Part shown: positions 18,227 to 27,435 of the stretch, piece by piece
Layout of the letters: every line of letters begins with the position of its first letter
How positions within the stretch are numbered: position 1 is the first letter of the stretch
Assembly: GCF_000327285.1 (NCBI RefSeq)
Contig: NZ_HE998568.1
Location: 748,323 to 812,322 of the forward strand
Length of the DNA: 64,000 nt
Direction: 5' to 3'
From: Holdemania massiliensis AP2
GTDB lineage: Bacteria; Bacillota_I; Bacilli_A; Erysipelotrichales; Erysipelotrichaceae
The notes under the pieces: model-generated
The model's database searches: none
Told to the model about the DNA's origin: nothing
What the model saw: only the letters and a program-made list of their open reading frames with translations
Position numbers and translations under genes: made by a program

Positions 18227-18241
18227 AAGGAGGAATTGACT

Positions 18242-18487
18242 ATGAGTATTGTCCAATGTTCATTAAATCAAATCCCATTGGGGAAGCGCTGCAAAGTGAC
18301 TCAGCTGAACAGCACCGGCTCCATCCGCACCCGTTTGCAGGATATCGGTTTAGTCCAGGGAACGGAACTGATTCCGCTGGTCAAAAGCTGTGCCGGCGAT
18401 CCGGTAGCTTATCTGATCCGTGGTACCGTCATTGCCATTCGCGACAAAGATTCCCGCTCCATCCTTGTCGAGCATGACGAGGAATAA
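18242..18487 (+). CDS. feoA: Ferrous iron transport protein A
   Basis: 81-residue SH3-like cytoplasmic partner of FeoB. Recognisable features are SLNQIPLGKRCKVTQL, RLQDIGLVQGTELIPL and a final IRDKDSRSILVE strand. The ATG at 18242 follows AAAGGAGG. It ends 2 bp before feoB, so both are one operon. The leader carries a 9-bp inverted repeat adjoining the ribosome site, suggesting regulation by metal or leader folding. Confidence 0.93.
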   Translation: MSIVQCSLNQIPLGKRCKVTQLNSTGSIRTRLQDIGLVQGTELIPLVKSCAGDPVAYLIRGTVIAIRDKDSRSILVEHDEE

Positions 18488-18489
18488 AT

Positions 18490-20610
18490 ATGGGACTCAC
18501 TGTACAGTCGACCAGCGCGAAAGCCAGCCGCAGCTTCCGCTTTGCGGATTCGGAAATTCTGGTAGCCCTGGCCGGCAATCCCAATGTCGGAAAAAGTACG
18601 GTATTCAATGAACTGACCGGCATGAAGCAGCATACCGGCAACTGGCCGGGAAAAACGGTCGCCTTGGCCAAAGGGGTGACGCGTTATCGCAATCAGGACT
18701 ACACGCTGGTCGATCTGCCGGGAACGTATTCTCTGATCGCCAACAGTGCGGAAGAAGCGATCGCCAGCGAATTCATCTGCTTTGACAAGCCGGCGGTGAC
18801 AATCGTCGTCTGCGATGCGACCGCACTGCAGCGAAACCTGAATCTCGTCCTTCAAATTCTCCAGATGACCGCCAATGTCGTCGTCTGTGTTAATCTGATG
18901 GATGAAGCTCAGAAAAAGAACATCACCCTCGATCTGGAGGCTCTCAGCCGGCTGCTTCATGTCCCGGTGGTGGGCGCCAGCGCCCGTTCCCACAAAGGAT
19001 TGAACGCCCTGATGGAGGCGGTGGCAGATCTGGCTGCGCATCCGCGAACCGAGATCGCCTGTCTGGACTATCCGTTTGCGATTCAAAATGAACTGGATCG
19101 GCTGCGTGGGCAGCTGCGGATGCTCGATCCAGCCTATGATATTCCCTGGATCGCCCTGCAGATCTTAAACGCGCCGGAAACCACGCTGAAGCTCTTGTAT
19201 GAATCCACCTCCATGACCCAGGCTGATATCGAAACACTGCACAGTCTGGCACTGCGCAGCCGCAAGGTTCTGGATCAGGCGTATAAAAAAGAACGCTGGG
19301 AAGACTTGTTAATTCAATGCCCAGTGGAAAAAGCGCAGGAGCTTGCCGAACAAACCGTCACGATGAACGAAGCGGAGGCGATGAAGCGGGACCGGCAGAT
19401 TGATAAGATTCTGTTCTCCCGCTGGGCAGGCGTGCCACTGATGATTCTGCTTCTGTGCCTGGTTTTGTGGATCACGCTGGCGGGGGCAAATGTACCTTCG
19501 CAGATGCTGGCGGAATTCCTGTTTTCTCTGGAAGCGCCGCTGGCGGCAGGTTTACGTGCACTGCATCTGCCGGAGGTTCTAGTCATCATGCTGAGCGAGG
19601 GCATGTATCGGGTTTTAGCCTGGGTTGTCGCCGTCATGCTTCCGCCGATGGCGATCTTCTTCCCGCTGTTTACCTATCTGGAAGATTTGGGTTATCTGCC
19701 GCGTGTCGCCTTCAATCTGGATAAAACCTTTGCGAAAGCGCATGCCTGCGGCAAGCAGGCCCTGACCACCTGCATGGGTTTTGGCTGCAATGCCGCCGGC
19801 GTCATCGGCTGCCGGATCATCGATTCATCACGCGAACGTTTGATCGCAATTCTCACGAACAACTTTGCTCCTTGTAATGGCCGCTTTCCCACGCTGATCA
19901 GTATTCTGACAATGTTCTTTCTCGGCTCCGCTGCCGGTTTGTCGCAATCGCTGCTTTCAGCGCTGTTGTTAACCCTAACAATCTTATTGGGACTGGGCAT
20001 GACCTTTCTGGTCAGCCGGCTGTTATCCGCCACCGTGCTGAAAGGCATACCGTCCTCGTTTACACTGGAGCTGCCGCCTTATCGCAGACCGCAGCTGGGC
20101 AAGGTGCTGGTACGTTCTGTCTTTGACCGCACGTTGTTTGTCTTAGGCCGGGCGATCACCGTCGCCGCTCCCGCCGGCATCCTGCTTTGGGTTATGGCCA
20201 ATATCGGCGTCAATGGTCAGTCCCTTCTGGCCTGGGCTTCCGGTTTCCTGGATCCGTTAGGCCGCTTCATGGGTCTGGACGGAGTCATTCTGATCGCCTT
20301 CATCCTCGGCTTTCCTGCCAATGAAATCGTCATTCCGATCATCATCATGGCCTATCTGGCCAATGGCTCTCTGATTGAGATGAACAGTCTGAGCGCGATG
20401 AAAGACCTGTTTCTGGCCCAGGGCTGGACCCTGACCACGGCAGTCTGTACGCTGATCTTCGTCCTGTTTCACTGGCCATGTTCAACGACCTGCCTGACGA
20501 TTTACAAAGAAACCAAAAGTCTGAAATGGACGCTGGCGGCGATTGCGATTCCGACGGTCTGCGGTATCCTGTGCTGCAGTGCGGCAGCGTTTGTGCTGCG
20601 GCTGTTCTGA
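18490..20610 (+). CDS. feoB: Ferrous iron transporter FeoB
   Basis: Inner-membrane Fe(II) permease with cytoplasmic G domain. G1 is GNPNVGKST (29-37), G3 DLPG (75-78), G4 NLMD (135-138), and G5-like SAR near 167. The membrane part has the two Gate repeats, including the cysteine-containing segments GYLPRVAFNLDKTF and FGCNAAGVIGCRIID. 706 residues, full length. It has a short N-terminal extension before the G domain. No feoC follows; a strong terminator closes the operon. Confidence 0.96.
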   Translation: MGLTVQSTSAKASRSFRFADSEILVALAGNPNVGKSTVFNELTGMKQHTGNWPGKTVALAKGVTRYRNQDYTLVDLPGTYSLIANSAEEAIASEFICFDKPAVTIVVCDATALQRNLNLVLQILQMTANVVVCVNLMDEAQKKNITLDLEALSRLLHVPVVGASARSHKGLNALMEAVADLAAHPRTEIACLDYPFAIQNELDRLRGQLRMLDPAYDIPWIALQILNAPETTLKLLYESTSMTQADIETLHSLALRSRKVLDQAYKKERWEDLLIQCPVEKAQELAEQTVTMNEAEAMKRDRQIDKILFSRWAGVPLMILLLCLVLWITLAGANVPSQMLAEFLFSLEAPLAAGLRALHLPEVLVIMLSEGMYRVLAWVVAVMLPPMAIFFPLFTYLEDLGYLPRVAFNLDKTFAKAHACGKQALTTCMGFGCNAAGVIGCRIIDSSRERLIAILTNNFAPCNGRFPTLISILTMFFLGSAAGLSQSLLSALLLTLTILLGLGMTFLVSRLLSATVLKGIPSSFTLELPPYRRPQLGKVLVRSVFDRTLFVLGRAITVAAPAGILLWVMANIGVNGQSLLAWASGFLDPLGRFMGLDGVILIAFILGFPANEIVIPIIIMAYLANGSLIEMNSLSAMKDLFLAQGWTLTTAVCTLIFVLFHWPCSTTCLTIYKETKSLKWTLAAIAIPTVCGILCCSAAAFVLRLF

Positions 20611-20690
20611 TGTAAAAGAAGCTGGAATTCAAGCGATCCATAATCACGCCTTCTTCATGATCAGATAAGCATCATCCCCTGCCTGAACCT

Positions 20691-20720
20691 GGGAGCGCCC
20701 GCAGCGCTCCCTTTTGTTTG
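20691..20720 (+). terminator. feoAB terminator
   Basis: Perfect GGGAGCGC / GCGCTCCC stem with 5-nt loop, then TTTTGTTTG; 80 bp after the feoB stop. Confidence 0.9.
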
Positions 20721-20867
20721 TTTCTCAAGAAATCCTAATTCCGATCTTGGCTTTTTGCGAACCGCGGGAAATTTACCATTTTTTAACTTTCCTGCAATTT
20801 TCCATTAACAAAAGCTTGTTACAATCTGCTCGTCTTCCACAAGAGGAAAAAGGAGAAAAACGAATCT

Positions 20868-22388
20868 ATGAAGAAACTGATCTGTTTCGGTCTGAGTCTG
20901 TTGATACTCGTAATGAGCGCCTGTTCTGCTCAGCCAACCCCTTCAAGCGATCCCGCCGGCCCCAGTGCAGCGCCGGTTAAAAACGAGCTGATCATGGCGA
21001 TGAGCGTCGATCCGGATGGATTGGATCCGCAGCGCACCACCGCGGCCAGCACTTTCCAGATTACCAACAATCTATATGAACCCCTGTTAAAAGTCACCAC
21101 TGACGGTACGTTGAAAGCTGGTTTGGCCGAGTCCTGGACAGTGAGCGAGGACGGCATGACGCTGACCTTCACGCTGCGCGGCAACGCCCAGTTTTCCAAT
21201 GGCAATCCCTGCGACAGCGCCGCAGTCATTGCTTCTTTTGAACGATTAAAGGCAGAAGGCAGTCCACGGGCTGCAGATTACGCCAACCTGATGACGATGG
21301 AAGCACCGGATGCGAAAACCGTCGTCTTTACAACTGAAACGTTGGATGTGGCGATTCTATCCACATTTGCTTATCCTTGGGCTGCGATCGTCGATGTTAC
21401 AGTCGCTGATACATTAAAGAATCAACCCGTCGGCACGGGGGCCTATACCTTAAAGGAATGGGTTCCGCAGCAGTCGCTGACCCTGGTCAAAAACGAAAAC
21501 TACCCGGAAACGGTCAACCTGGAAACCATTCAGTTTAAAATGATGCCGGACGCCGCTTCGCAGATCTCCGCTTTTCAAAACGGTGAACTGGACATCATCA
21601 GTGTCTCCGGCGATCAGGTGGCCGCGTTTGAAAACAATCCAGCCTACACCGTAGTTCAGGCGCCGGCCAATTCCCTGCAGTTAATGGCGATGAATTTAAG
21701 CCATGAAGCTCTTTCCGATCTGCGGGTACGGCAGGCCATCAATTACGCGGTTGACAAAGACGCACTGATTGATACGGTCTGGTGGGGTTATGGCGAAAAG
21801 ATTGGTTCCCATTATCCGACCGTCCTTAAAGAATACGTCGATCACAGTGAAGATTACAGCTATGATCCGGAAATGGCCAAATCCCTGCTGAAAGAAGCCG
21901 GCTATGAAAATGGGCTGACGCTGAACCTGGTGCTGCCGAAGAATTATACGGCTTACGTCAACGCCGGTCAGGTCATCGCGGATCAGCTCGAAGCTGTCGG
22001 AATCCATTGCGAGATCTCAATTGTAGAATGGGCCTCGTGGCTGAGCGACGTCTATAACGGAAGGCAGTACGATCTGACGGTCGTCGGCCACACCGGAAGA
22101 CTCGATCCTTATGTCCTGTTAGCCCGCTATCAATCTGCCAGCTCAGAGAATTACTTCAATTATAACAATCCGGAAGTCGACCAGCTGTTAAGCGATTACA
22201 AGGCGGAAGGCCGGGAAGCCCAGCGCACTGAGATCGTCAAACGTGTTGAAGAAATTTTGGCAGAAGAAGTTCCGGCCCTCTACATCCAGGATCCGATTTC
22301 AATCTATGTCCTGCAGAAAGGCATTGAAGGCTTTGCGACATATCCGATCGACATCTACGAAATGAAGGATGTCCGCTTCACTCAGTAA
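20868..22388 (+). CDS. Extracellular solute-binding protein, oligopeptide/nickel class (SBP family 5)
   Basis: Lipoprotein (lipobox MSAC, Cys19) that captures the substrate for the ABC importer encoded downstream. The family-5 pattern is visible from SVDPDGLDPQRTTAASTFQITNNLYEPLL through the ADSWTVSEDGMTLTF-like and VRQAINYAVDKDALI segments. 506 residues. The ribosome site AAGGAG lies 12 bp before the ATG, rather far. Ligand (dipeptide, oligopeptide, nickel chelate or other) cannot be read from sequence. First gene of a seven-gene operon; a hairpin follows its stop. Confidence 0.93.
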   Translation: MKKLICFGLSLLILVMSACSAQPTPSSDPAGPSAAPVKNELIMAMSVDPDGLDPQRTTAASTFQITNNLYEPLLKVTTDGTLKAGLAESWTVSEDGMTLTFTLRGNAQFSNGNPCDSAAVIASFERLKAEGSPRAADYANLMTMEAPDAKTVVFTTETLDVAILSTFAYPWAAIVDVTVADTLKNQPVGTGAYTLKEWVPQQSLTLVKNENYPETVNLETIQFKMMPDAASQISAFQNGELDIISVSGDQVAAFENNPAYTVVQAPANSLQLMAMNLSHEALSDLRVRQAINYAVDKDALIDTVWWGYGEKIGSHYPTVLKEYVDHSEDYSYDPEMAKSLLKEAGYENGLTLNLVLPKNYTAYVNAGQVIADQLEAVGIHCEISIVEWASWLSDVYNGRQYDLTVVGHTGRLDPYVLLARYQSASSENYFNYNNPEVDQLLSDYKAEGREAQRTEIVKRVEEILAEEVPALYIQDPISIYVLQKGIEGFATYPIDIYEMKDVRFTQ

Positions 22389-22402
22389 GCAACATGACCC
22401 AG

Positions 22403-22432
22403 GCCTGTGCCGCTGAGGCTCAGGCTTTTCTT
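22403..22432 (+). terminator. Attenuator-like hairpin between binding-protein and permease genes
   Basis: GCCTGTGCC (22403-22411) pairs with GGCTCAGGC (22417-22425) with one mismatch and a 5-nt loop, followed by TTTTCTT. A leaky terminator here would give more binding protein than permease, a common arrangement. Confidence 0.6.
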
Positions 22433-22448
22433 AAGAAAGGAGTCATTT

Positions 22449-23411
22449 ATGTTTAGACTTATAAGCAAACGGCTGTTCAGCGCTTTGGCTGTCATGTTCG
22501 TCGTTTCCCTGATTACCTTCATGGTTTTAAAATGGATTCCCGGTGATCCGGCCCAGCTGATTCTGGGGACGGAAGCCACGCCGGAAAGTCTGGAAGCCCT
22601 GCGAACATCGATGGGATTAAATCTGCCTTGGACGGCTCAGTATGCCCGCTGGCTTGGCAATCTGCTTCAGGGAGACTGGGGGACTTCATATCTGTTTGGT
22701 GAAAACGTCCGCACGCTGATTCTGCAGCGGCTGCCGGTCACTTTCTCACTGACCCTCTTTTCGATGATCCTGGCGGTCTGCTTTTCCGCTGGACTTGGGA
22801 TTGTTTCCGCACTTTTTCAGGGAAGCTGGATCGACCGGCTGTCCCGTTCCCTGATGCAGCTGGGTGCAGCGATTCCTGCTTTCTGGCTGGGTATGATCTT
22901 CATGATTCTTTTTGCGGCGCAGCTGCATTGGTTTCCCGTCACGGGCTATACCCCGCCCGCAGAAGGCATTTCAGCCTATCTGCACAGTTTGGCATTACCT
23001 TCGATCATTCTGGCGATCGGCGAGTCCGGGGTTTTAATCCGGCTGTTTCGTTCTTCGATGCTGAGCGCTCTAAATCAGGACTTCATGCAAAGTGCCCAGA
23101 TCAAGGGTCTGCCGCGCACCACGGCGATTCTCAAATATGCCCTGCGCAGCGCGATGATCGCGCCGATTACCGTGATTGGCAGTCAGACTGCCAAGTTGTT
23201 CGGCGGCACGGTCATCATTGAAACGATCTTTGCTTTGCCGGGAATCGGCCGGCTCTTGCTGACCTCGGTGGAACAACGGGATATCCAGCTTCTTCAGGGA
23301 ATTGTCCTGTTCATCACCTTGATGGTCGTCCTGTTTAATTTCATCACGGATATGCTGGTAATCGCAGCCAATCCGCTGATTCGCATGGAATCCGGAGGAA
23401 ACGAAGTATGA
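22449..23411 (+). CDS. ABC importer permease (DppB/OppB type)
   Basis: Inner-membrane subunit of the peptide-type importer, 320 residues, about six membrane helices. The start MFRLISKRLFSALAVMFVVSLITF and WIPGDPA are typical of DppB. The coupling loop to the ATPase shows a DFMQSAQIKGLPRTTAILKYALRSAM-like EAA motif near 220. The ATG at 22449 follows AAAGGAG. It overlaps the next permease by ATGA. Confidence 0.94.
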   Translation: MFRLISKRLFSALAVMFVVSLITFMVLKWIPGDPAQLILGTEATPESLEALRTSMGLNLPWTAQYARWLGNLLQGDWGTSYLFGENVRTLILQRLPVTFSLTLFSMILAVCFSAGLGIVSALFQGSWIDRLSRSLMQLGAAIPAFWLGMIFMILFAAQLHWFPVTGYTPPAEGISAYLHSLALPSIILAIGESGVLIRLFRSSMLSALNQDFMQSAQIKGLPRTTAILKYALRSAMIAPITVIGSQTAKLFGGTVIIETIFALPGIGRLLLTSVEQRDIQLLQGIVLFITLMVVLFNFITDMLVIAANPLIRMESGGNEV

Positions 23412-24217
23412 AAAAACACTCGTCCCTGCTGCCTGGCCTGTTGCTGGTCGCGCTGATCCTCGCTATGTGCCTGATTTCTTTCTTCTGGCTGCCGATGGAT
23501 CCCAATAAAATGGACACCGCCAACCGCTTTGCACTGCCGACCTTCTCGCATTGGCTGGGTACGGATCAATTCGGCCGGGATGTCCTGAGCCGCGTGATGA
23601 TCGCTTCCCGTTCGGCCTTATTAGTCGGTTTAGGTTCGGTCAGTGTCGGAACCGCAGCGGGTCTGTTGTTGGGTTCGCTGGCAGCCATGGCTGGACCGCG
23701 ACTGCAGGCCTTAATCATGCGGATTATCGATGGTTTCATGGCTTTCCCGGGGATCTTGCTGGCGATGATGCTGGTCGCCGTCTTAGGCAAGGGACTGATC
23801 AATTCCGTCATCGCAATCGGAATTTTTATGATTCCCTCTTTCTCCCGACTGGTGTATTCGATGATCCTGGAAAACAAAACCCGGTTGTATGTCAAAGCCG
23901 CACGCAGCTATGGCTGCCGCTCAGGACAGATCGTCATCAGTCATATCTTTCCGGACATGCTGCCGCGTTTGATCACCCAGTTTTCCTCCGCGGTCGGCGG
24001 AGCCATTCTGACGGAGTCCTCGCTTTCCTTTTTAGGTTTAGGCATCCAGCCGCCTTCAGCCAGCTGGGGTCTGATGCTCAGTGAAGCCCGGCAGTTTGTC
24101 CTGTCCTATCCCTTTCTGGCAGTTGCTCCCGGCGCCGTGCTGTTAGTGGCAGCCCTGGGCTTTAATCTGGTGGGGGATGGCCTGAATGACCGCCTGGTAA
24201 AAAGGGGGAGCCGCTGA
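23408..24217 (+). CDS. ABC importer permease (DppC/OppC type)
   Basis: Second permease subunit, 269 residues. It shows the N-terminal helix, LGTDQFGRDVLSRV (the GTDxxGRD motif of DppC), and a coupling loop VKAARSYGCRSGQIVISHIFP. GLGIQPPSASWGLML near the end is also typical. Its ATG overlaps the DppB-like stop (ATGA) and its TGA overlaps the next start (TGATG), so the three are translationally coupled. Confidence 0.95.
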   Translation: MKKHSSLLPGLLLVALILAMCLISFFWLPMDPNKMDTANRFALPTFSHWLGTDQFGRDVLSRVMIASRSALLVGLGSVSVGTAAGLLLGSLAAMAGPRLQALIMRIIDGFMAFPGILLAMMLVAVLGKGLINSVIAIGIFMIPSFSRLVYSMILENKTRLYVKAARSYGCRSGQIVISHIFPDMLPRLITQFSSAVGGAILTESSLSFLGLGIQPPSASWGLMLSEARQFVLSYPFLAVAPGAVLLVAALGFNLVGDGLNDRLVKRGSR

Positions 24218-25176
24218 TGATCCCTTCTTTGCTTGATGTCCGTCACTGCTCTGTCATGGACGCCCGCGGCCAGGCGCTGATCCATGATGTTTCCTTATCC
24301 GTCAGAGAATCGGAATGCATCGGCATTATCGGTGAATCCGGATCCGGCAAGACAATGACGGCGCGGGCCTTGCTGGGCCTGCTGTCCGAAGATTTAAAAC
24401 TGCAGGCGGAAGCAATGATACTGGGCGGACAGGATTTGCTGACGCTGAGCCCCAAAGCCCGCCGCCAAGTCATCAGTTCGACAATCGGCTTTGTTCCGCA
24501 GAACACCGTCGCTTACCTGCATCCTTTAATCCGCATCCGCAATCAGATCACCGACGGCTATCTCGCTCAGGGTTTAGGCACGCCGAAGGAAGCGCTGGTC
24601 AAAGCGGAACAGCTGCTGGCCAGCGTCGGCATCCAAGATCCGCAGCGGGTTTTAAATAACTATCCCGGTGAGCTGTCCGGTGGCATGCGGCAGCGCGTCA
24701 ACATTGCAATGGCGCTGATGTGCGATCCGCAGCTGATTTTAGCGGATGAACCGACAACCGCGCTCGATCCCATCGTTCAGAAACAGGTCACCGAGCTGTT
24801 CTTCCAACTGCATCAGACCCGTCATGTCGCATTGCTGATGATTTCTCACAATCTGAACCTGCTGCGTAAATACTGTGATCGGATCGTCGTGATGTATGCC
24901 GGTCAAATCGTGGAGGCGGGACCGACCGCGGAGGTTTATGACTATCCTCAGCATCCCTATACCCAAGCCTTGATTTCCGTGATTCCGCAGCTGGATCAGG
25001 ACCCCAATCTTCCGCTTGCCGAAATTCCCGGCTTTGTACCAGAGAAAGACCGCGATCGAACAAGCTGTCTGTTTGCCGACCGCTGCCGGCTGTGCACTCC
25101 GGAGTGCCGTCAGCCGTTAACAATTCAGGAAGAAACCGCGCATTTTGTGCGGTGCCGAAACGCAGAAGGAGTGTGA
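24217..25176 (+). CDS. ABC importer ATPase (DppD/OppD type)
   Basis: Cytoplasmic ATPase, 319 residues. Walker A GESGSGKT, Q-loop FVPQN, signature LSGGMRQRV, Walker B LILADEPTTALD and H-loop MISHN are all present. The C-terminal oligopeptide-transport extension carries cysteines (CLFADRCRLCTPECRQP), which in relatives form an iron-sulfur site. It pairs with the following ATPase as a heterodimer. Confidence 0.95.
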   Translation: MIPSLLDVRHCSVMDARGQALIHDVSLSVRESECIGIIGESGSGKTMTARALLGLLSEDLKLQAEAMILGGQDLLTLSPKARRQVISSTIGFVPQNTVAYLHPLIRIRNQITDGYLAQGLGTPKEALVKAEQLLASVGIQDPQRVLNNYPGELSGGMRQRVNIAMALMCDPQLILADEPTTALDPIVQKQVTELFFQLHQTRHVALLMISHNLNLLRKYCDRIVVMYAGQIVEAGPTAEVYDYPQHPYTQALISVIPQLDQDPNLPLAEIPGFVPEKDRDRTSCLFADRCRLCTPECRQPLTIQEETAHFVRCRNAEGV

Positions 25177-25180
25177 ATGG

Positions 25181-25996
25181 ATGTCAGAATTAATCCTCGA
25201 AGGCCAGAATCTGGTCAAAGATTACCCGCTTAAAAAAGAAGTGTTCTGGGAAAAGCCAAAAACGCTGCGGGCTCTAAGCGGCGTGAGCCTGAAATTAGCC
25301 CAGGGTCAAACCGTCGGCATCGTCGGGGAAAGCGGCAGCGGTAAATCCACCCTTGGCGAAATTCTCGGTGATCTGCAGCGTCCCTCAAAAGGAACGGTCC
25401 TGTATCAAGGACAGAATCTGCGCACAATGAAACAGGCAGAATACCGCCGGTTTCGCCGCAATGTTCAGTTTATATTCCAGAACCCCAAGGAATCGATGAA
25501 TCCCTATTTCACAATTGAAAAGATACTGATGGAGCCAATGAAGCGGCTGGATGATGATTTTTCCCCGGCTCAGGCTCAGCAGAAAATCCAGACGATCCTG
25601 CCGCAGGTGGGCCTGGAGCCGGATTGTCTGTCGCGAAGACCCGCTGAACTGTCCGGCGGTCAATGCCAGCGGATTGCAATCGCCCGCGCTTTGCTTTTAA
25701 ATCCCCAGGTCATCGTCTGCGATGAATGTGTTTCGGCCCTGGACGTCTCGATTCAGGCGCAGATTTTAAATTTGTTAAAATCACTGCAGCGCCGCTATGG
25801 CACAAGCTATCTGTTTATCTCCCATGATATGAGCGTTGTCCATTACATGTCGGACACGATCTTTGTCTTAGTCAAAGGTCAGGTGATTGAACAAGGAGTC
25901 GGAGCTGAGCTGATGCATCATCCCAAGCAGGCTTACACGTCCAGCCTGATCTCCAGCTCGTTGTTTGCGGAGGACGCTTTATGCGCTGTACAGTAA
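25181..25996 (+). CDS. ABC importer ATPase (DppF/OppF type)
   Basis: Second ATPase, 271 residues. Walker A GESGSGKST, Q-loop FIFQNPKESMNP, signature LSGGQCQRI, Walker B VIVCDECVSALD (Cys in place of the usual Glu-Pro context), H-loop FISHD. The Walker B reads DECVSALD rather than DEPTSALD; the catalytic Glu is kept. The ATG at 25181 follows AGGAG; another ATG at 25177 is out of frame. It is shorter than usual and lacks the C-terminal cysteine extension. Overlaps the next gene by 16 bp. Confidence 0.94.
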   Translation: MSELILEGQNLVKDYPLKKEVFWEKPKTLRALSGVSLKLAQGQTVGIVGESGSGKSTLGEILGDLQRPSKGTVLYQGQNLRTMKQAEYRRFRRNVQFIFQNPKESMNPYFTIEKILMEPMKRLDDDFSPAQAQQKIQTILPQVGLEPDCLSRRPAELSGGQCQRIAIARALLLNPQVIVCDECVSALDVSIQAQILNLLKSLQRRYGTSYLFISHDMSVVHYMSDTIFVLVKGQVIEQGVGAELMHHPKQAYTSSLISSSLFAEDALCAVQ

Positions 25997-26730
25997 TCGG
26001 CTGCTGGGGCGGCTGTTGTCGGAAAAATGAGGCATGTTCCGGTTATCTGCTGAGTCAGGATGGTTTTCATCTTCTGCTTGACTGCGGCAGCGGTGTCCTC
26101 AGCACGCTTCAGAATCTAATTGACCTGAAAGATCTGGATCACATCCTGATTTCCCATTATCATTACGATCATTACAGTGATTTCGGCAGTGCCATCTATG
26201 GCCGGCTGATCCAAACCCAGCTCGGGCAGACATCCAAACCTTTGCATTTTTACGGTCTGCGCGATGAACAGGTTTTCCCACAGCTGACCTGGGCCCCGTT
26301 TTCCGAGGCGACAGCGATCAAGGCTCACAGTGAACTTCAAATCGGTCCCTTTCACTGTACCTTTCTGCAGACTCGCCATCCAATTGAATGTCTGGCCATC
26401 AAGGTCGAATGTCAGGGACAGTGTCTTGTCTATACCGCAGATACTGCCTATTTTGACGAACTGGCCGAGTTTTGCCGTAATGCGGACTTATTGATCAGTG
26501 AATGCAGTCTGTATGCTCCGCGATCGGGTCAGCAGGCAGGGCATCTCAATGGCGAAGAAGCTGGTTTGCTCGCGCAGCGGGCCCAGGTGTCCGCGCTGTT
26601 GTTGTCGCATCTGCCAATCTATGGCGAACCTGAACTTTTAGTCCAGCAGGCCCGCAGCGTTTATTCCGGAAAGCTGATTCTGGCTTCTAAATTATTATCG
26701 GTCGAACTTGACCCGCAGGAGGAAATATGA
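25981..26730 (+). CDS. Metallo-beta-lactamase-fold hydrolase
   Basis: 249-residue cytoplasmic metal hydrolase of the RNase Z/PhnP-like MBL group. Metal motif SHYHYDHYSD (HxHxDH) lies near residue 58, with LISEC and LSHLPIY for the later ligands. A Cys-rich start (GCWGGCC) is unusual. It overlaps the OppF-like gene by 16 bp and the phosphatase by 4 bp, so it is part of the importer operon. A function in processing the imported compound is plausible but inferred. Confidence 0.85.
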   Translation: MRCTVIGCWGGCCRKNEACSGYLLSQDGFHLLLDCGSGVLSTLQNLIDLKDLDHILISHYHYDHYSDFGSAIYGRLIQTQLGQTSKPLHFYGLRDEQVFPQLTWAPFSEATAIKAHSELQIGPFHCTFLQTRHPIECLAIKVECQGQCLVYTADTAYFDELAEFCRNADLLISECSLYAPRSGQQAGHLNGEEAGLLAQRAQVSALLLSHLPIYGEPELLVQQARSVYSGKLILASKLLSVELDPQEEI

Positions 26731-27362
26731 GTTTATTCCGTTATGTTTTTGTCCGGCATGGTTTTTCGTATGGCAACCAAGAGCATCTTTTGGCGGGGCA
26801 TACCGACGTGTCCCTGACTGACTGGGGCCGTGCTGAACTGCGCAGGCTGCGCCGCAGCTGTGCTTATCCTCAGACTCAGCGTTATTATAGTTCCGATCTG
26901 AGCCGCTGTACGGAAACCTTTCACATTTTATATGATGGGAAAGCTGAACTGAATGGTCTGCTTCCTCAATTCCGGGAAATCAATTTCGGTGATCTGGAAA
27001 ATAAATCTGAAATCGATCCGTCCGCAGCTTATTTTTTTCGGCGCTGGCTGCAGGGGCAAACTATCGGCAAAGCTGAAACGCTGCCGCAATTTCAAAAACG
27101 GATTCACGATGCCCTGCATGCCCTGACCTTTGATCTGCTCCAAAACCAGATCAACAGCGCCACCCTCGTCACGCACTGCGGCGTAATCCGGGCTGTCAGA
27201 ATGCTGCTGGAACAACGTGGACCTGAGGACTTCTTCAAGATTGACGCTCCCAACGGCTTAGGTTATATCCTGGATCTGGAAGTTGCCGGAGATTGCTTGA
27301 CGCTTCTGTCCTGCCGTCCATTGATTCCTTATCCCGAAACAGCATTGCCGGACCTTTGCTGA
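26727..27362 (+). CDS. Histidine phosphatase (phosphoglycerate mutase-like)
   Basis: 211-residue phosphatase-fold protein with the RHG catalytic motif (VRHGFSYGNQ, His12 region) and the later THCG histidine. LTDWGRAELRRL and SSDLSRCTETF are typical of the family. The ATGA overlap with the MBL gene shows translational coupling. Substrate unknown. Last gene of the importer operon; a hairpin with an eight-T tract follows. Confidence 0.88.
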   Translation: MSLFRYVFVRHGFSYGNQEHLLAGHTDVSLTDWGRAELRRLRRSCAYPQTQRYYSSDLSRCTETFHILYDGKAELNGLLPQFREINFGDLENKSEIDPSAAYFFRRWLQGQTIGKAETLPQFQKRIHDALHALTFDLLQNQINSATLVTHCGVIRAVRMLLEQRGPEDFFKIDAPNGLGYILDLEVAGDCLTLLSCRPLIPYPETALPDLC

Positions 27363-27388
27363 TAAAGCGAGGAAGGGAAGGGAAGACT

Positions 27389-27435
27389 AAACTGCGGAGG
27401 TAGTCATCATGTTCATCCTGACCGCAGTTTTTTTT
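27389..27435 (+). terminator. Terminator overlapping the start of the next gene
   Basis: Perfect 9-bp stem AAACTGCGG (27389-27397) / CCGCAGTTT (27422-27430) with eight T at 27428-27435. The 24-nt loop contains the ribosome site (GGAGGT region) and the ATG of the gene at 27409. It ends the ABC operon but also encloses the start of the following gene. Confidence 0.8.

Noticed and set aside
23551..24084. 177-codon open frame inside the DppC-like gene
   Set aside because: Out-of-frame shadow of a conserved permease with intact motifs.
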